Shown here piece by piece: positions 1-6,656 of a stretch of DNA of 10,155 bases. The position numbers and the translations under genes were made by a program. Origin of the DNA: Cytophagales bacterium (GTDB taxonomy: Bacteria; Bacteroidota; Bacteroidia; Cytophagales; Cyclobacteriaceae); contig JAHEMU010000066.1 of NCBI GenBank assembly GCA_024643485.1, positions 1 through 10,155 of the forward strand. The letters run 5' to 3'. Position 1 is the stretch's first letter. Every line of letters starts with the position of its first letter. The notes under the pieces are model-generated. The model did no database searches and was not told the origin of the DNA. It saw only the letters and a list, made by a program, of their open reading frames with translations.

Positions 1-469
1 GATTGAAGAAGGCATTCTTTTACATACGATAAATGATGGCACAGACTGGACGGAATCAAATGATTTAATGCCTTCTCCTTCCACCGCTAAATCTATTTAT
101 ATTAATCAGTCAATTGTATTAACGGGCTGGGAAGGTGGTATTTTAAAATCGCTAAATAGCGGTACTTCTTGGTCTCAAAGCTTGGATACATCAAATGATA
201 ATCGATTTATATATGCGATTTTAAATGACCCATTAATCCCCAATAATTTATACGCAGTAGGTTGGTTGAAAGTGTTAGATCAACCGCAGGACTTAATCTT
301 GTTCGAAAGTACAGACAATGGAAATTCTTGGAAAGAGACAGTCGCGCCAAACGAAGGGAGCTTGTTTGGTGGCGCATTTGACATGGTGATGCTTCAAGAT
401 GCTTTTGCCAAAAAATTGTATATAGGATTATATAAAGGTGGAGTATACGAGTATACCCTTCCTCTTTAA
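1..469 (+). CDS. BNR/Asp-box beta-propeller repeat protein, C-terminal part (5' end outside window)
   Basis: The frame is open from the first base (first full codon at position 2) to TAA at 467-469, so the start lies upstream and the ATG at 68 is internal. Three Asp-box motifs of the form S/T-x-D/N-x-G-x-x-W are visible: TINDGTDW (26-49), SLNSGTSW (149-172) and STDNGNSW (308-331), spaced 41 and 53 codons apart. This is the hallmark of BNR/sialidase-like beta-propellers of the VPS10/sortilin or YCF48 type. Such proteins in Bacteroidota are usually secreted or surface exposed, but the signal peptide would be outside the window. The protein ends in GVYEYTLPL with no type IX sorting domain. Most Asp-box proteins are not glycosidases and no catalytic residue can be assigned, so the exact function is unknown. 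It converges on the following minus-strand gene with a single base between the two stop codons. Confidence 0.8.
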   Translation, partial: IEEGILLHTINDGTDWTESNDLMPSPSTAKSIYINQSIVLTGWEGGILKSLNSGTSWSQSLDTSNDNRFIYAILNDPLIPNNLYAVGWLKVLDQPQDLILFESTDNGNSWKETVAPNEGSLFGGAFDMVMLQDAFAKKLYIGLYKGGVYEYTLPL

Positions 470-470
470 A

Positions 471-1613
471 TTATTTCGTAGAAATTAGCGCTTGCTCAAG
501 ATCATTAATTATATCCTGAGAATCTTCAATACCTACTGACATACGCAATAAATTATCTTTAATGCCGATCGCTTGCCGCTCCGCGGGACTCATTCTGAAA
601 TGTGAAGTTTGTATTGGGCTGCAAATAGTAGATTCCACAGCGCCTAAACTGATTACGGGTGCGATCATTTCAAGGTTTAATACGAATTGATCAGGGTCAA
701 CTAATACTTCAAACGATAACATGGCACCAAAGCCTTTCATTTGTTTTTTTGCAATGTCGTGGCGAGGGTGGGTAGGAAGCCCAGGATAAAACACTCGAGC
801 AACTTTTGGGTGCTGCTCCAGCCAGGTTGCTACAACCATCGCATTTTCAGTTTGCTTTTTTACCCTTAAATCGAGCGTTTTTAGACTTCTTTCTAGCAAA
901 AATGCCGCCTGAGGGTCCATATTCCCTCCAAAGTGCACCCCTGTTTCTCTGATTTTCTTGATGAAACCATTATTTGAAACCACAACTCCACAACATAAAT
1001 CGCTATGCCCTCCTAAATACTTGGTGCCACTATGCATCACGATATCAATTCCTAATTCCAATGGATTCTGATTAATTGGAGAAGCAAAGGTATTGTCGAA
1101 TAGTGTTATTATCCCCTTTGATTTGCAAAGAGAAACGATTTCTTCGATCGGACTAATACTCAAAATGGGGTTAGAAGGAGATTCTAAAAAGATCACTTTT
1201 GTATTAGGTTGTATAACTTGTTCAAAAGAAACAGCCGATGCTTTTGCATAACTGATTTCAATGCCCATTTTCTTGAGTTCAACATTTACTGAATCAAAGG
1301 TGCCTCCATATAAATCATCTTGTAAAATGAGGTGATCTCCTTGACGAAGTAAGCTGAATAAAGCCGTCATGGTTGCTGCCATTCCAGAACTGAATAACAC
1401 AGCCCCCTCACCCCCTTCGAGTCGAGCTATTTTTTTCTCAGTCACTTCCAGATTTGGAGTGTTGTAGTACCGAGGATATACCGTTTTGGATTGATTAATA
1501 TATTCATAAGCAGTCGCAGTGAAGATAGGAGTCGTGACTCCTGTATACTCTTTCAATTCGTATTTTTCAGAATGAATACACTGTGTGCCTTGTTTTAATT
1601 TTGAATAATCCAT
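471..1613 (-). CDS. Trans-sulfuration-type PLP enzyme (cystathionine gamma-synthase / gamma-lyase family)
   Basis: This 380-residue protein is full length for the Cys/Met-metabolism PLP family (fold type I), which catalyses gamma- or beta-replacement or elimination on homoserine esters, cystathionine or methionine. Visible residues are Arg48 in YPRYYN, Tyr102 in LYGGT, Asp173 in FDNTFASP and the Schiff-base Lys198 in SGTKYLGGHSD; the Lys, Asp and Arg numbering matches E. coli MetB as I recall it. The C-terminal SLGAVES and the HFRMSPAERQAIGI segment form the substrate-carboxylate end of the family. Gly104 stands where classical methionine gamma-lyases carry a Cys (YGCT), which favours cystathionine synthase or lyase over methionine lyase, but the substrate cannot be fixed from sequence. 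The start is ATG (rc of 1611-1613) with no Shine-Dalgarno. The radical SAM gene ends 63 bp upstream on the same strand, so co-transcription is possible; no clear terminator or good promoter lies between them. Confidence 0.9.
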   Translation of the reverse strand: MDYSKLKQGTQCIHSEKYELKEYTGVTTPIFTATAYEYINQSKTVYPRYYNTPNLEVTEKKIARLEGGEGAVLFSSGMAATMTALFSLLRQGDHLILQDDLYGGTFDSVNVELKKMGIEISYAKASAVSFEQVIQPNTKVIFLESPSNPILSISPIEEIVSLCKSKGIITLFDNTFASPINQNPLELGIDIVMHSGTKYLGGHSDLCCGVVVSNNGFIKKIRETGVHFGGNMDPQAAFLLERSLKTLDLRVKKQTENAMVVATWLEQHPKVARVFYPGLPTHPRHDIAKKQMKGFGAMLSFEVLVDPDQFVLNLEMIAPVISLGAVESTICSPIQTSHFRMSPAERQAIGIKDNLLRMSVGIEDSQDIINDLEQALISTK

Positions 1614-1676
1614 GGGGTAAATTTTAAGGTTGGAAATTACACAAAGAATTGATTTGATTTCAGAAATTTGAAAATT

Positions 1677-2684
1677 TTATATCCAAACTTTCGTTCCCTC
1701 GGTGCAATTAGTGCAAATTGAAATTTCCTTTCGTTTGGTTAATATTTGGTGGCGGAACTTCCTGTAGGTGTCGCTGTTCCAAATTGACTTGAATGGATGT
1801 TGTTTAATTTCACCCATGATAAAAGTAGCGTCCTTATCAAAACAGCAAGGAACGACTCTTCCATCCCATGTAATAACGCAGCTGTGCCACATCCTCCAAC
1901 AGTGATTGTATAACTTGTTTTTTATCTGATAACCTAGAGATGTTTTCTTGTATCGGGAGTACTTTTCATCTGTGGGTATGAAATCGCTTGATTCTTGATA
2001 ATCATAAATTTGAGCCGTTTTTAAAGAGAGTTTATCTACGCCCCATTGCCTCGCCAATCGTTTAATTTCAGGGACTTGATGCTCGTTATGGCTGAAAATA
2101 ATAAACTGTAATTCAATAAATGGTAACGGGCTCTTTGTCGCTTTTTTTACAGAAACAAGCTGTTTTATGCCTTCGATAACGACATCTAATTGCCCATTTA
2201 CCCGGTATTTTTCATAATTTTCTTGATCCACTCCATCCATTGAAATGATAAGTCGACCCAGCCCCGATTCAATTATTTTCTCACAATTTTCTTTTGTTAA
2301 AAAATGTGCGTTGGTTGAGGTCGCAGTAAAAATACCGTTATCTGATGCGTATTTTATCATTTTTGAAAAGGAAGGATGAATAAAGGGCTCCCCTTGAAAA
2401 TACATCGTCAAATAAATAAGCTCATTTTTTACTTCGTCAATTATCTTTTGAAATAATTCAAATTTTAAATTTCCAGTAGGTCGTGTAAATTTTTTAAGCC
2501 CACTCGGGCACTGTGGGCAACCTAAATTGCATGCTGTGGTAGGCTCTATGGACATGCTAATTGGAAATCCTGATGACGCAGGCTTCCTAATGAGTCTACT
2601 CCAATAGAAACTCCCCAATACTTTTATCGCATTAAAAATTTTTAGGGCGGTCAAATGCCTCGCTATTTGGAAATAATATTTCAT
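1677..2684 (-). CDS. Radical SAM/SPASM domain protein
   Basis: This protein of 335 residues (from Met at 2684) cleaves S-adenosylmethionine with a [4Fe-4S] cluster bound by the CNLGCPQC motif (Cys52, Cys56, Cys59). The strand after it carries the SAM-contact-type motif FQGEP (97-100 region), and LIISMDG (145-151) fits the barrel. The C-terminal SPASM/twitch region has Cys262, Cys269, Cys280, Cys281, Cys324 and Cys327 around DGRVVPCC and the final CTNC, enough for auxiliary clusters. The frame stays open to an ATG at 2783, but that start would lie inside the divergent gene, and residues before MKYYFQIARH look untypical. I therefore chose 2684, which leaves a 64-bp divergent intergenic region. 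SPASM proteins modify peptides, proteins or small molecules. No precursor peptide gene is visible beside it, so the substrate is unknown. Confidence 0.88.
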   Translation of the reverse strand: MKYYFQIARHLTALKIFNAIKVLGSFYWSRLIRKPASSGFPISMSIEPTTACNLGCPQCPSGLKKFTRPTGNLKFELFQKIIDEVKNELIYLTMYFQGEPFIHPSFSKMIKYASDNGIFTATSTNAHFLTKENCEKIIESGLGRLIISMDGVDQENYEKYRVNGQLDVVIEGIKQLVSVKKATKSPLPFIELQFIIFSHNEHQVPEIKRLARQWGVDKLSLKTAQIYDYQESSDFIPTDEKYSRYKKTSLGYQIKNKLYNHCWRMWHSCVITWDGRVVPCCFDKDATFIMGEIKQHPFKSIWNSDTYRKFRHQILTKRKEISICTNCTEGTKVWI

Positions 2685-2707
2685 CAAGTGGTAAAGTTGT
2701 AAAAAAA

Positions 2708-2715
2708 TATATTTG
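2708..2715 (+). promoter_or_regulatory. Candidate -7 element (TATATTTG) for the Lnb-like/rnhB/lipid kinase operon
   Basis: TATATTTG matches the Bacteroidota -7 consensus TAnnTTTG exactly and would place the transcription start about 30 bases before the ATG at 2749. No TTTG/TTG lies at the usual distance upstream, so the -33 box is missing or degenerate. The same stretch read on the other strand gives TATATTTT, one base off the consensus, which could serve the divergent radical SAM gene. Confidence 0.4.
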
Positions 2716-2748
2716 TCAGAGAATTTTAGGCTTAATAAATTGCAATCT

Positions 2749-3918
2749 ATGAAAGCATTTGCAACCATCTTTTTTTTAGCCATTTCAAATATTCTGACGG
2801 CTCAAAATTTTCCACTCTCCTCAGAAGCTCAAATCAGTATAGTAACATGTGGCAGTAGTCAGGAAGAGTTGTATACGGCATTTGGTCACAGTGCATTTCA
2901 TGTGTTGGATCCTGTAAATGGAATTGACTTTATTTATAACTACGGTGTCTTTGACTTCAATCAACCTAATTTTTATCTAAACTATGCCTTAGGAAAATTA
3001 TATTATCGATTGGCAAGGCATGATTATGAGCCGTTTAAGGACTACTATATTTATCACAACAGAAGTTTTTCAGAACAATATCTCAACCTCACTTCAGAAG
3101 AAAAGCAGAAGTTATTTGACTTTTTAGAGTGGAATAATTTACCTGAAAATCAAATGTATATGTACGATTACTTTTACGATAATTGTGCGACGCGCGTTCG
3201 AGATGTGCTTAATGAAGTTTTCAAGGATAGAATTGATTGGAGTGCGTTTACTGCTAAGGAGGCTTTTACAATTCGGGACTTGACAGACCAATCACTCAGA
3301 TTTCAACCATGGGGAGATTTGGGAATAGATTTATGTTTAGGTATGCCGATGGATAAAGAAGCCACCCCTTGGATGTATATGTTTTTACCTGAATTTTTTG
3401 CAGCCGGAGTACAGGCAGCAACCATTGAACGAGATGGATCTAAAGAGGAATTAGTAGCTAAAACGGATGAAGTTTTTACTGCCAAGAAGGAAGAGGTCGA
3501 AGAGTCCTACCTAACTCCGGAACTTGCTTTCAATGGGTTTGCTACTTTGATGACCATCATTACCCTTATGGGGATTAAAAAGAATAAATACTTTAAATGG
3601 ATTGATGTTTTATATTTTTCCGTGATTTCCGTCCTAGGCCTTTTTCTTATGTTCCTTTGGTTTTTGTCCGATCATAAAGCCGCGGCTATGAATCTAAATG
3701 TGCTTTGGGCTTGGCCATTGTATTTGATTGGAATTATTTTGCTTTTTACTAAAAGAAAAGAATTAATTGCTAAGTTTTTTAAAAGCCATTTCTTCCTTGG
3801 CGCCGCAGTAGTAGCTATGTGGTTTTTTCTTCCTCAGGATATGCATCCAGCACTCCTTGGATTTGCCGTGATTAACACCATCCGTTCTTATCGCATTTTT
3901 AAATTTTATGCGGAATAA
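2749..3918 (+). CDS. DUF4105 / Lnb N-terminal periplasmic domain membrane protein
   Basis: This 389-residue protein begins with a signal sequence (MKAFATIFFLAISNILTAQ, cleavage likely near residue 19). A periplasmic DUF4105-type domain follows at about 28-200. Family hallmarks are visible: VTCGS (Cys34), FGHSAFHV (His47), YNYGVFDF, the RSFSEQYLNLT segment and YFYDNCATRVRD (Cys146). The last third (about 260-385) holds four to five hydrophobic segments, including the SDHKAAAMNLNVLWAWPLYL stretch common to the family. DUF4105 proteins have been linked to Lnb, a lipoprotein N-acyltransferase of Bacteroidota; that assignment is from memory of the family, and catalytic residues are inferred (His47 and one of the conserved Cys). 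The ATG at 2749 was chosen over TTG at 2713 because only the former starts a signal peptide. The TAA shares its last A with the ATG of rnhB, implying translational coupling. Confidence 0.85.
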   Translation: MKAFATIFFLAISNILTAQNFPLSSEAQISIVTCGSSQEELYTAFGHSAFHVLDPVNGIDFIYNYGVFDFNQPNFYLNYALGKLYYRLARHDYEPFKDYYIYHNRSFSEQYLNLTSEEKQKLFDFLEWNNLPENQMYMYDYFYDNCATRVRDVLNEVFKDRIDWSAFTAKEAFTIRDLTDQSLRFQPWGDLGIDLCLGMPMDKEATPWMYMFLPEFFAAGVQAATIERDGSKEELVAKTDEVFTAKKEEVEESYLTPELAFNGFATLMTIITLMGIKKNKYFKWIDVLYFSVISVLGLFLMFLWFLSDHKAAAMNLNVLWAWPLYLIGIILLFTKRKELIAKFFKSHFFLGAAVVAMWFFLPQDMHPALLGFAVINTIRSYRIFKFYAE

Positions 3919-4544
3919 TGCTAAAGACAGCATATACTGATAATAAAATTGAAGCCGGTTGCGATGAAGCCGGTAGGGGGTGTTTAGCGGGCCCAGTGGT
4001 AGCTGCTGCTGTAATATGGCCAAGAGAATTACAGCATTTAGAATTGAATGATTCCAAAAAGTTATCACACGCAAAACGAGAATTGTTAGAAATAGAAATA
4101 AAAGACATGGCCATCGCTTATGCTATTGCGGTGGTCGATAATTTCGAAATTGATAAAATCAATATCTTAAATGCTTCATTTTTAGCCATGAAAAAGGCAG
4201 TCAATCTACTGACGGTGAAGCCTGAGCATTTACTTATCGATGGAAATCGATTTTCAGGACATCCTGAGATATCCCATAGTTGTATTATTAAGGGGGATGG
4301 GAAGTTTTTATCCATAGCTGCCGCATCGATCTTAGCTAAAAATCATAGAGATCGACTAATGACTCAATACGCGGAAACCTATTCTAACTATGGCTGGGAA
4401 AAAAATTTCGGCTATGCTACTGCTATTCATAGGGATGGAATAATTAAATTTGGAATAACCGATTTACATAGAAAGTCATTTCTTTCATCTTTTAGTCAAT
4501 TGAATTTATTTGAAAATCAGTTAAAAAATGGAAAAATAAGTTGA
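3918..4544 (+). CDS. rnhB: Ribonuclease HII
   Basis: RNase HII cuts the RNA strand of RNA-DNA hybrids and starts the removal of single ribonucleotides from DNA in the cytoplasm. The 208-residue length is normal. The first catalytic motif GCDEAGRGCLAGPVVAAAV holds Asp16 and Glu17, the third carboxylate is Asp108 in LLIDGN, and the fourth is Asp145 in KNHRDRLM, after the conserved SIAAASILAK segment. NDSKKLS (44-50) and YGWEKNFGYAT (158-168) are also typical. The start ATG overlaps the stop of the upstream Lnb-like gene (TAATG). The stop TGA overlaps the TTG start of the lipid kinase, so the gene sits in the middle of a tight three-gene operon. No catalytic residue is missing. Confidence 0.97.
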   Translation: MLKTAYTDNKIEAGCDEAGRGCLAGPVVAAAVIWPRELQHLELNDSKKLSHAKRELLEIEIKDMAIAYAIAVVDNFEIDKINILNASFLAMKKAVNLLTVKPEHLLIDGNRFSGHPEISHSCIIKGDGKFLSIAAASILAKNHRDRLMTQYAETYSNYGWEKNFGYATAIHRDGIIKFGITDLHRKSFLSSFSQLNLFENQLKNGKIS

Positions 4545-5416
4545 ATCACTATTTCGTTTTAATTAATCCAGCTGCAGGCAGCGTAACTGATAAATTGGTA
4601 AAAAAGATCAGATCAATTCTCCATGAAAGGGAAGTGAGTTTTGAAATTTACTTTACAACGGAAAAAAGCAATGGGAAAGCCATTGTCGCTCATCAATTTA
4701 ATGAACGGTTTACTCATCTTATTGTTGTCGGAGGTGATGGTACCTTGAACGAGGCGATTAATGGTATGCATGATTTCTCAAAACCTGTCGGTTTACTACC
4801 CTATGGAACAGGGAATGATTACATTAAGAATTTCAAAACAAGTAAAACACTTAATAATAGAATATCCGAAATATTAAGAAATGACATGACTGAAGTGTCG
4901 GTTGGGATTTGTAATGATCGATATTTTATCAATGGAATTGGAGCAGGGTTTGATGGCCAAATTTCATTTAATATGAAAAATGAGAAAATATGGCTAAAAG
5001 GACATGCTGCCTACTATTTTCATGTTTTAAAAATTTTGGGTTTTTATAAAGAACAGAAAGTAACCTTTTCTATTGACGATGAAGAATTCCAACAGGAATC
5101 ACTACTCATCTTAGCGGGTCTGGGCACAACTTACGGAGGTGGGTTTAAGATATTACCTCATGGTTCCGTTACGAAGGGTAATCTTGCGGTTTGTACCATT
5201 AAAAAAGTACATCCTTTAAAGCGATTTTTTCTGGTTAATAAATTGAAATTCGGAAAACATGAGTCAATTAACGCCGTAAAATTTCATTCATGTAAAACAG
5301 TCACGATTAGTCAAGGAGTTATCCAAGGTCAAATGGATGGTGAATTATTTGGAATGCCTCCATTTAAAATTTCAATATCTTCAGAAAGGGTCAAATTTCT
5401 GGGACTGTTAAAATAG
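4541..5416 (+). CDS. Diacylglycerol kinase family lipid kinase (DAGK_cat, YegS/DgkB-like)
   Basis: This 291-residue protein has the DAGK catalytic fold that phosphorylates diacylglycerol or a related lipid with ATP at the inner membrane face. Motifs in order: INPAAGS (8-14), the nucleotide-binding GGDGT (64-68), LLPYGTGNDY (85-94), NGIGAGFDG (131-139) and QMDGE (264-268), whose Glu268 fits the proposed catalytic acid/base of DgkB. Ser120 in EVSVG stands where DgkB-type enzymes have an Asp, and Lys212 replaces the usual acidic residue in the D/DDG motif, so lipid specificity or activity could differ. The start is TTG at 4541, overlapping the TGA of rnhB (TTGA). The only nearby ATG (4528) runs into a stop after three codons, and no in-frame ATG or GTG precedes it. 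It converges on hemH with 6 bp between stops, leaving no room for a separate terminator. Confidence 0.9.
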   Translation: MNHYFVLINPAAGSVTDKLVKKIRSILHEREVSFEIYFTTEKSNGKAIVAHQFNERFTHLIVVGGDGTLNEAINGMHDFSKPVGLLPYGTGNDYIKNFKTSKTLNNRISEILRNDMTEVSVGICNDRYFINGIGAGFDGQISFNMKNEKIWLKGHAAYYFHVLKILGFYKEQKVTFSIDDEEFQQESLLILAGLGTTYGGGFKILPHGSVTKGNLAVCTIKKVHPLKRFFLVNKLKFGKHESINAVKFHSCKTVTISQGVIQGQMDGELFGMPPFKISISSERVKFLGLLK

Positions 5417-5422
5417 ATCTGC

Positions 5423-6430
5423 TTAGTGAGTGATTAATTCGTTTAGGCATTGTATCCAACGAGGATGGTCATTCAAACTGGGTACCAACTGTACTTTTTC
5501 ACCCCCATTTTCTTCAAAAATCTCCTGATACTCTTCGCCAATTTCGATAATTGTTTCTAAACAATCTGCAGTAAATGCCGGTGAGAATATCAATAATTTT
5601 TTGTTCCCTTTTTCTGCTTGTTCTTTAACTACTTTATCCGAAAAGGGTTCTAACCAATTTTTATCTAGTCTAGACTGGAACGCAACAGTATAATCGCTTT
5701 TTGATAAATTAAGTTGCTCCGCAATAAGCCTAGTGGTTGCAAAACAAGTGGCTTTATAACAGAATTTATTGCTCTCTGTTATTTCATTTTCACAGTCGTG
5801 ATCTTCACAAACAGCGTTATCTTCATATACTTTGTCAACTTGTCTAGTTGGTAATCCATGATATGAAAAAATTATGTGATCGTAATCGGACAAGGTATAA
5901 TCCGATGCAATTTCTTTCCAAGCTTGAATAAATGTGGGGTGATTATAGTATTGAGAAATGAAATGAAGTTCGGGAATTACCCACCATTTACTGATAATGC
6001 GCATTACTTCCTCCTGAACAGAACCGGTCGTCGCGGAAGCATACTGAGGAAATAGTGGCAGGATGATAATCTTTTCAAAATTTTTCTTCTTCATTTCAGC
6101 CAATACGCTTGTTAATGATGGATTTTTATATCGCATCGCTAAAAAAACTTCGTATTGATCTCCTAATGAAAGCTGGAGCTTCTTTTGAACACTTTTGCCA
6201 TGTGAGATGATTGGAGAGCCGCCGTCAGTCCATAATTTTTTATAGATCTTCGTGGAGGAAGGAGCCCGAAAGGGCACTATGATTAAATTCACTAACATTT
6301 TCCGCAATAACCAAGGTAAATCTATTACTCGCTTGTCGTTGAGAAATTGGAATAGATAAGACCTCACTTTATTTACAGTGGGTTGGTCAGGGGTTCCAAG
6401 GTTTACAAGTAATACGCCGGTTTTTGACAT
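5423..6430 (-). CDS. hemH: Ferrochelatase
   Basis: HemH inserts ferrous iron into protoporphyrin IX, the last step of the classical heme pathway. The 335-residue protein starts with GVLLVNLGTPDQP and carries LFPQYASATTGSV (126-138), the catalytic SYHGLP (His191) and the opposing Glu292 in FTADCLETIIEI. It also carries four cysteines at 208, 213, 224 and 229 (spacing C-x4-C-x10-C-x4-C), directly after the active-site His strand. Some bacterial ferrochelatases bind a [2Fe-2S] cluster with internal cysteines, so a cluster is possible here, but I cannot confirm that this spacing matches. The start is ATG (rc of 6428-6430). It lies 19 bp from an 18-bp palindrome that may be an operator. The gene is divergent from the D-threonine-aldolase-like gene and convergent with the lipid kinase. 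Confidence 0.97.
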   Translation of the reverse strand: MSKTGVLLVNLGTPDQPTVNKVRSYLFQFLNDKRVIDLPWLLRKMLVNLIIVPFRAPSSTKIYKKLWTDGGSPIISHGKSVQKKLQLSLGDQYEVFLAMRYKNPSLTSVLAEMKKKNFEKIIILPLFPQYASATTGSVQEEVMRIISKWWVIPELHFISQYYNHPTFIQAWKEIASDYTLSDYDHIIFSYHGLPTRQVDKVYEDNAVCEDHDCENEITESNKFCYKATCFATTRLIAEQLNLSKSDYTVAFQSRLDKNWLEPFSDKVVKEQAEKGNKKLLIFSPAFTADCLETIIEIGEEYQEIFEENGGEKVQLVPSLNDHPRWIQCLNELITH

Positions 6431-6449
6431 GATGTGTTTAATTTTTCAC

Positions 6450-6467
6450 AAATAACGGACGTTATTT
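6450..6467. promoter_or_regulatory. Perfect palindrome upstream of hemH, candidate operator
   Basis: AAATAACG-GA-CGTTATTT has two perfect 8-bp arms around a 2-bp centre. It lies 20-37 bases upstream of the hemH start codon, where a promoter would be expected; read on the hemH strand its end runs into TTATTTG, a partial -7-like sequence. Size and symmetry suit a dimeric helix-turn-helix regulator. It does not resemble the classical Fur box. The regulator is unknown. Confidence 0.4.
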
Positions 6468-6599
6468 TCAGTATTGAAAAATTATCAACCCCCTTCTTTC
6501 AAATTTTATTACTTCAAAGCCAAAATGAAGAGGTGTTTGTTGATGAAAATTAAAATCCGTTTAAAAAAAGATAAGTATTTATAATTTGTCGTTTGGATT

Positions 6600-6644
6600 G
6601 GAGTTATTTATCTTAACTCCGGGGGAGAAGGGAAGTCCCCTTTT
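6600..6644 (+). promoter_or_regulatory. Two tandem hairpins in the leader of the D-threonine-aldolase-like gene
   Basis: The first hairpin is GGAGTTA (6600-6606) with TAACTCC (6614-6620), a perfect 7-bp stem with a 7-nt loop. The second is AAGGG (6628-6632) with CCCTT (6638-6642), a 5-bp stem extended by weaker pairs and followed by a run of T (6641-6645). The second has the shape of a short intrinsic terminator but ends only about 12 bases before the ATG at 6657. That suggests attenuation or translational control, or an upstream terminator if transcription begins further in. No clear promoter was found. Confidence 0.35.
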
Positions 6645-6656
6645 TATATAGGAAAA

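Noticed and set aside
2713..2748. TTG start adding 12 residues before the Lnb-like protein
   Set aside because: It would bury the signal peptide and overlaps the candidate -7 element; ATG 2749 begins a typical signal sequence.
2685..2783. N-terminal extension of the radical SAM gene to an ATG at 2783
   Set aside because: It would overlap the signal-peptide start of the divergent gene and remove the intergenic region; the ATG at 2684 fits the family better.
3303..4315. Minus-strand open frames inside the Lnb-like gene and rnhB
   Set aside because: Shadows of well-supported plus-strand genes; no family motif or start signal.
6450..6467. Fur box upstream of hemH
   Set aside because: The palindrome lacks the GATAAT-type repeats of the Fur consensus.
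6525..6584. 19-codon basic open frame (MKRCLLMKIKIRLKKDKYL) between hemH and the D-threonine-aldolase-like gene
   Set aside because: No ribosome binding site, composition explained by A-rich DNA, and no recognisable leader-peptide logic; most likely chance.
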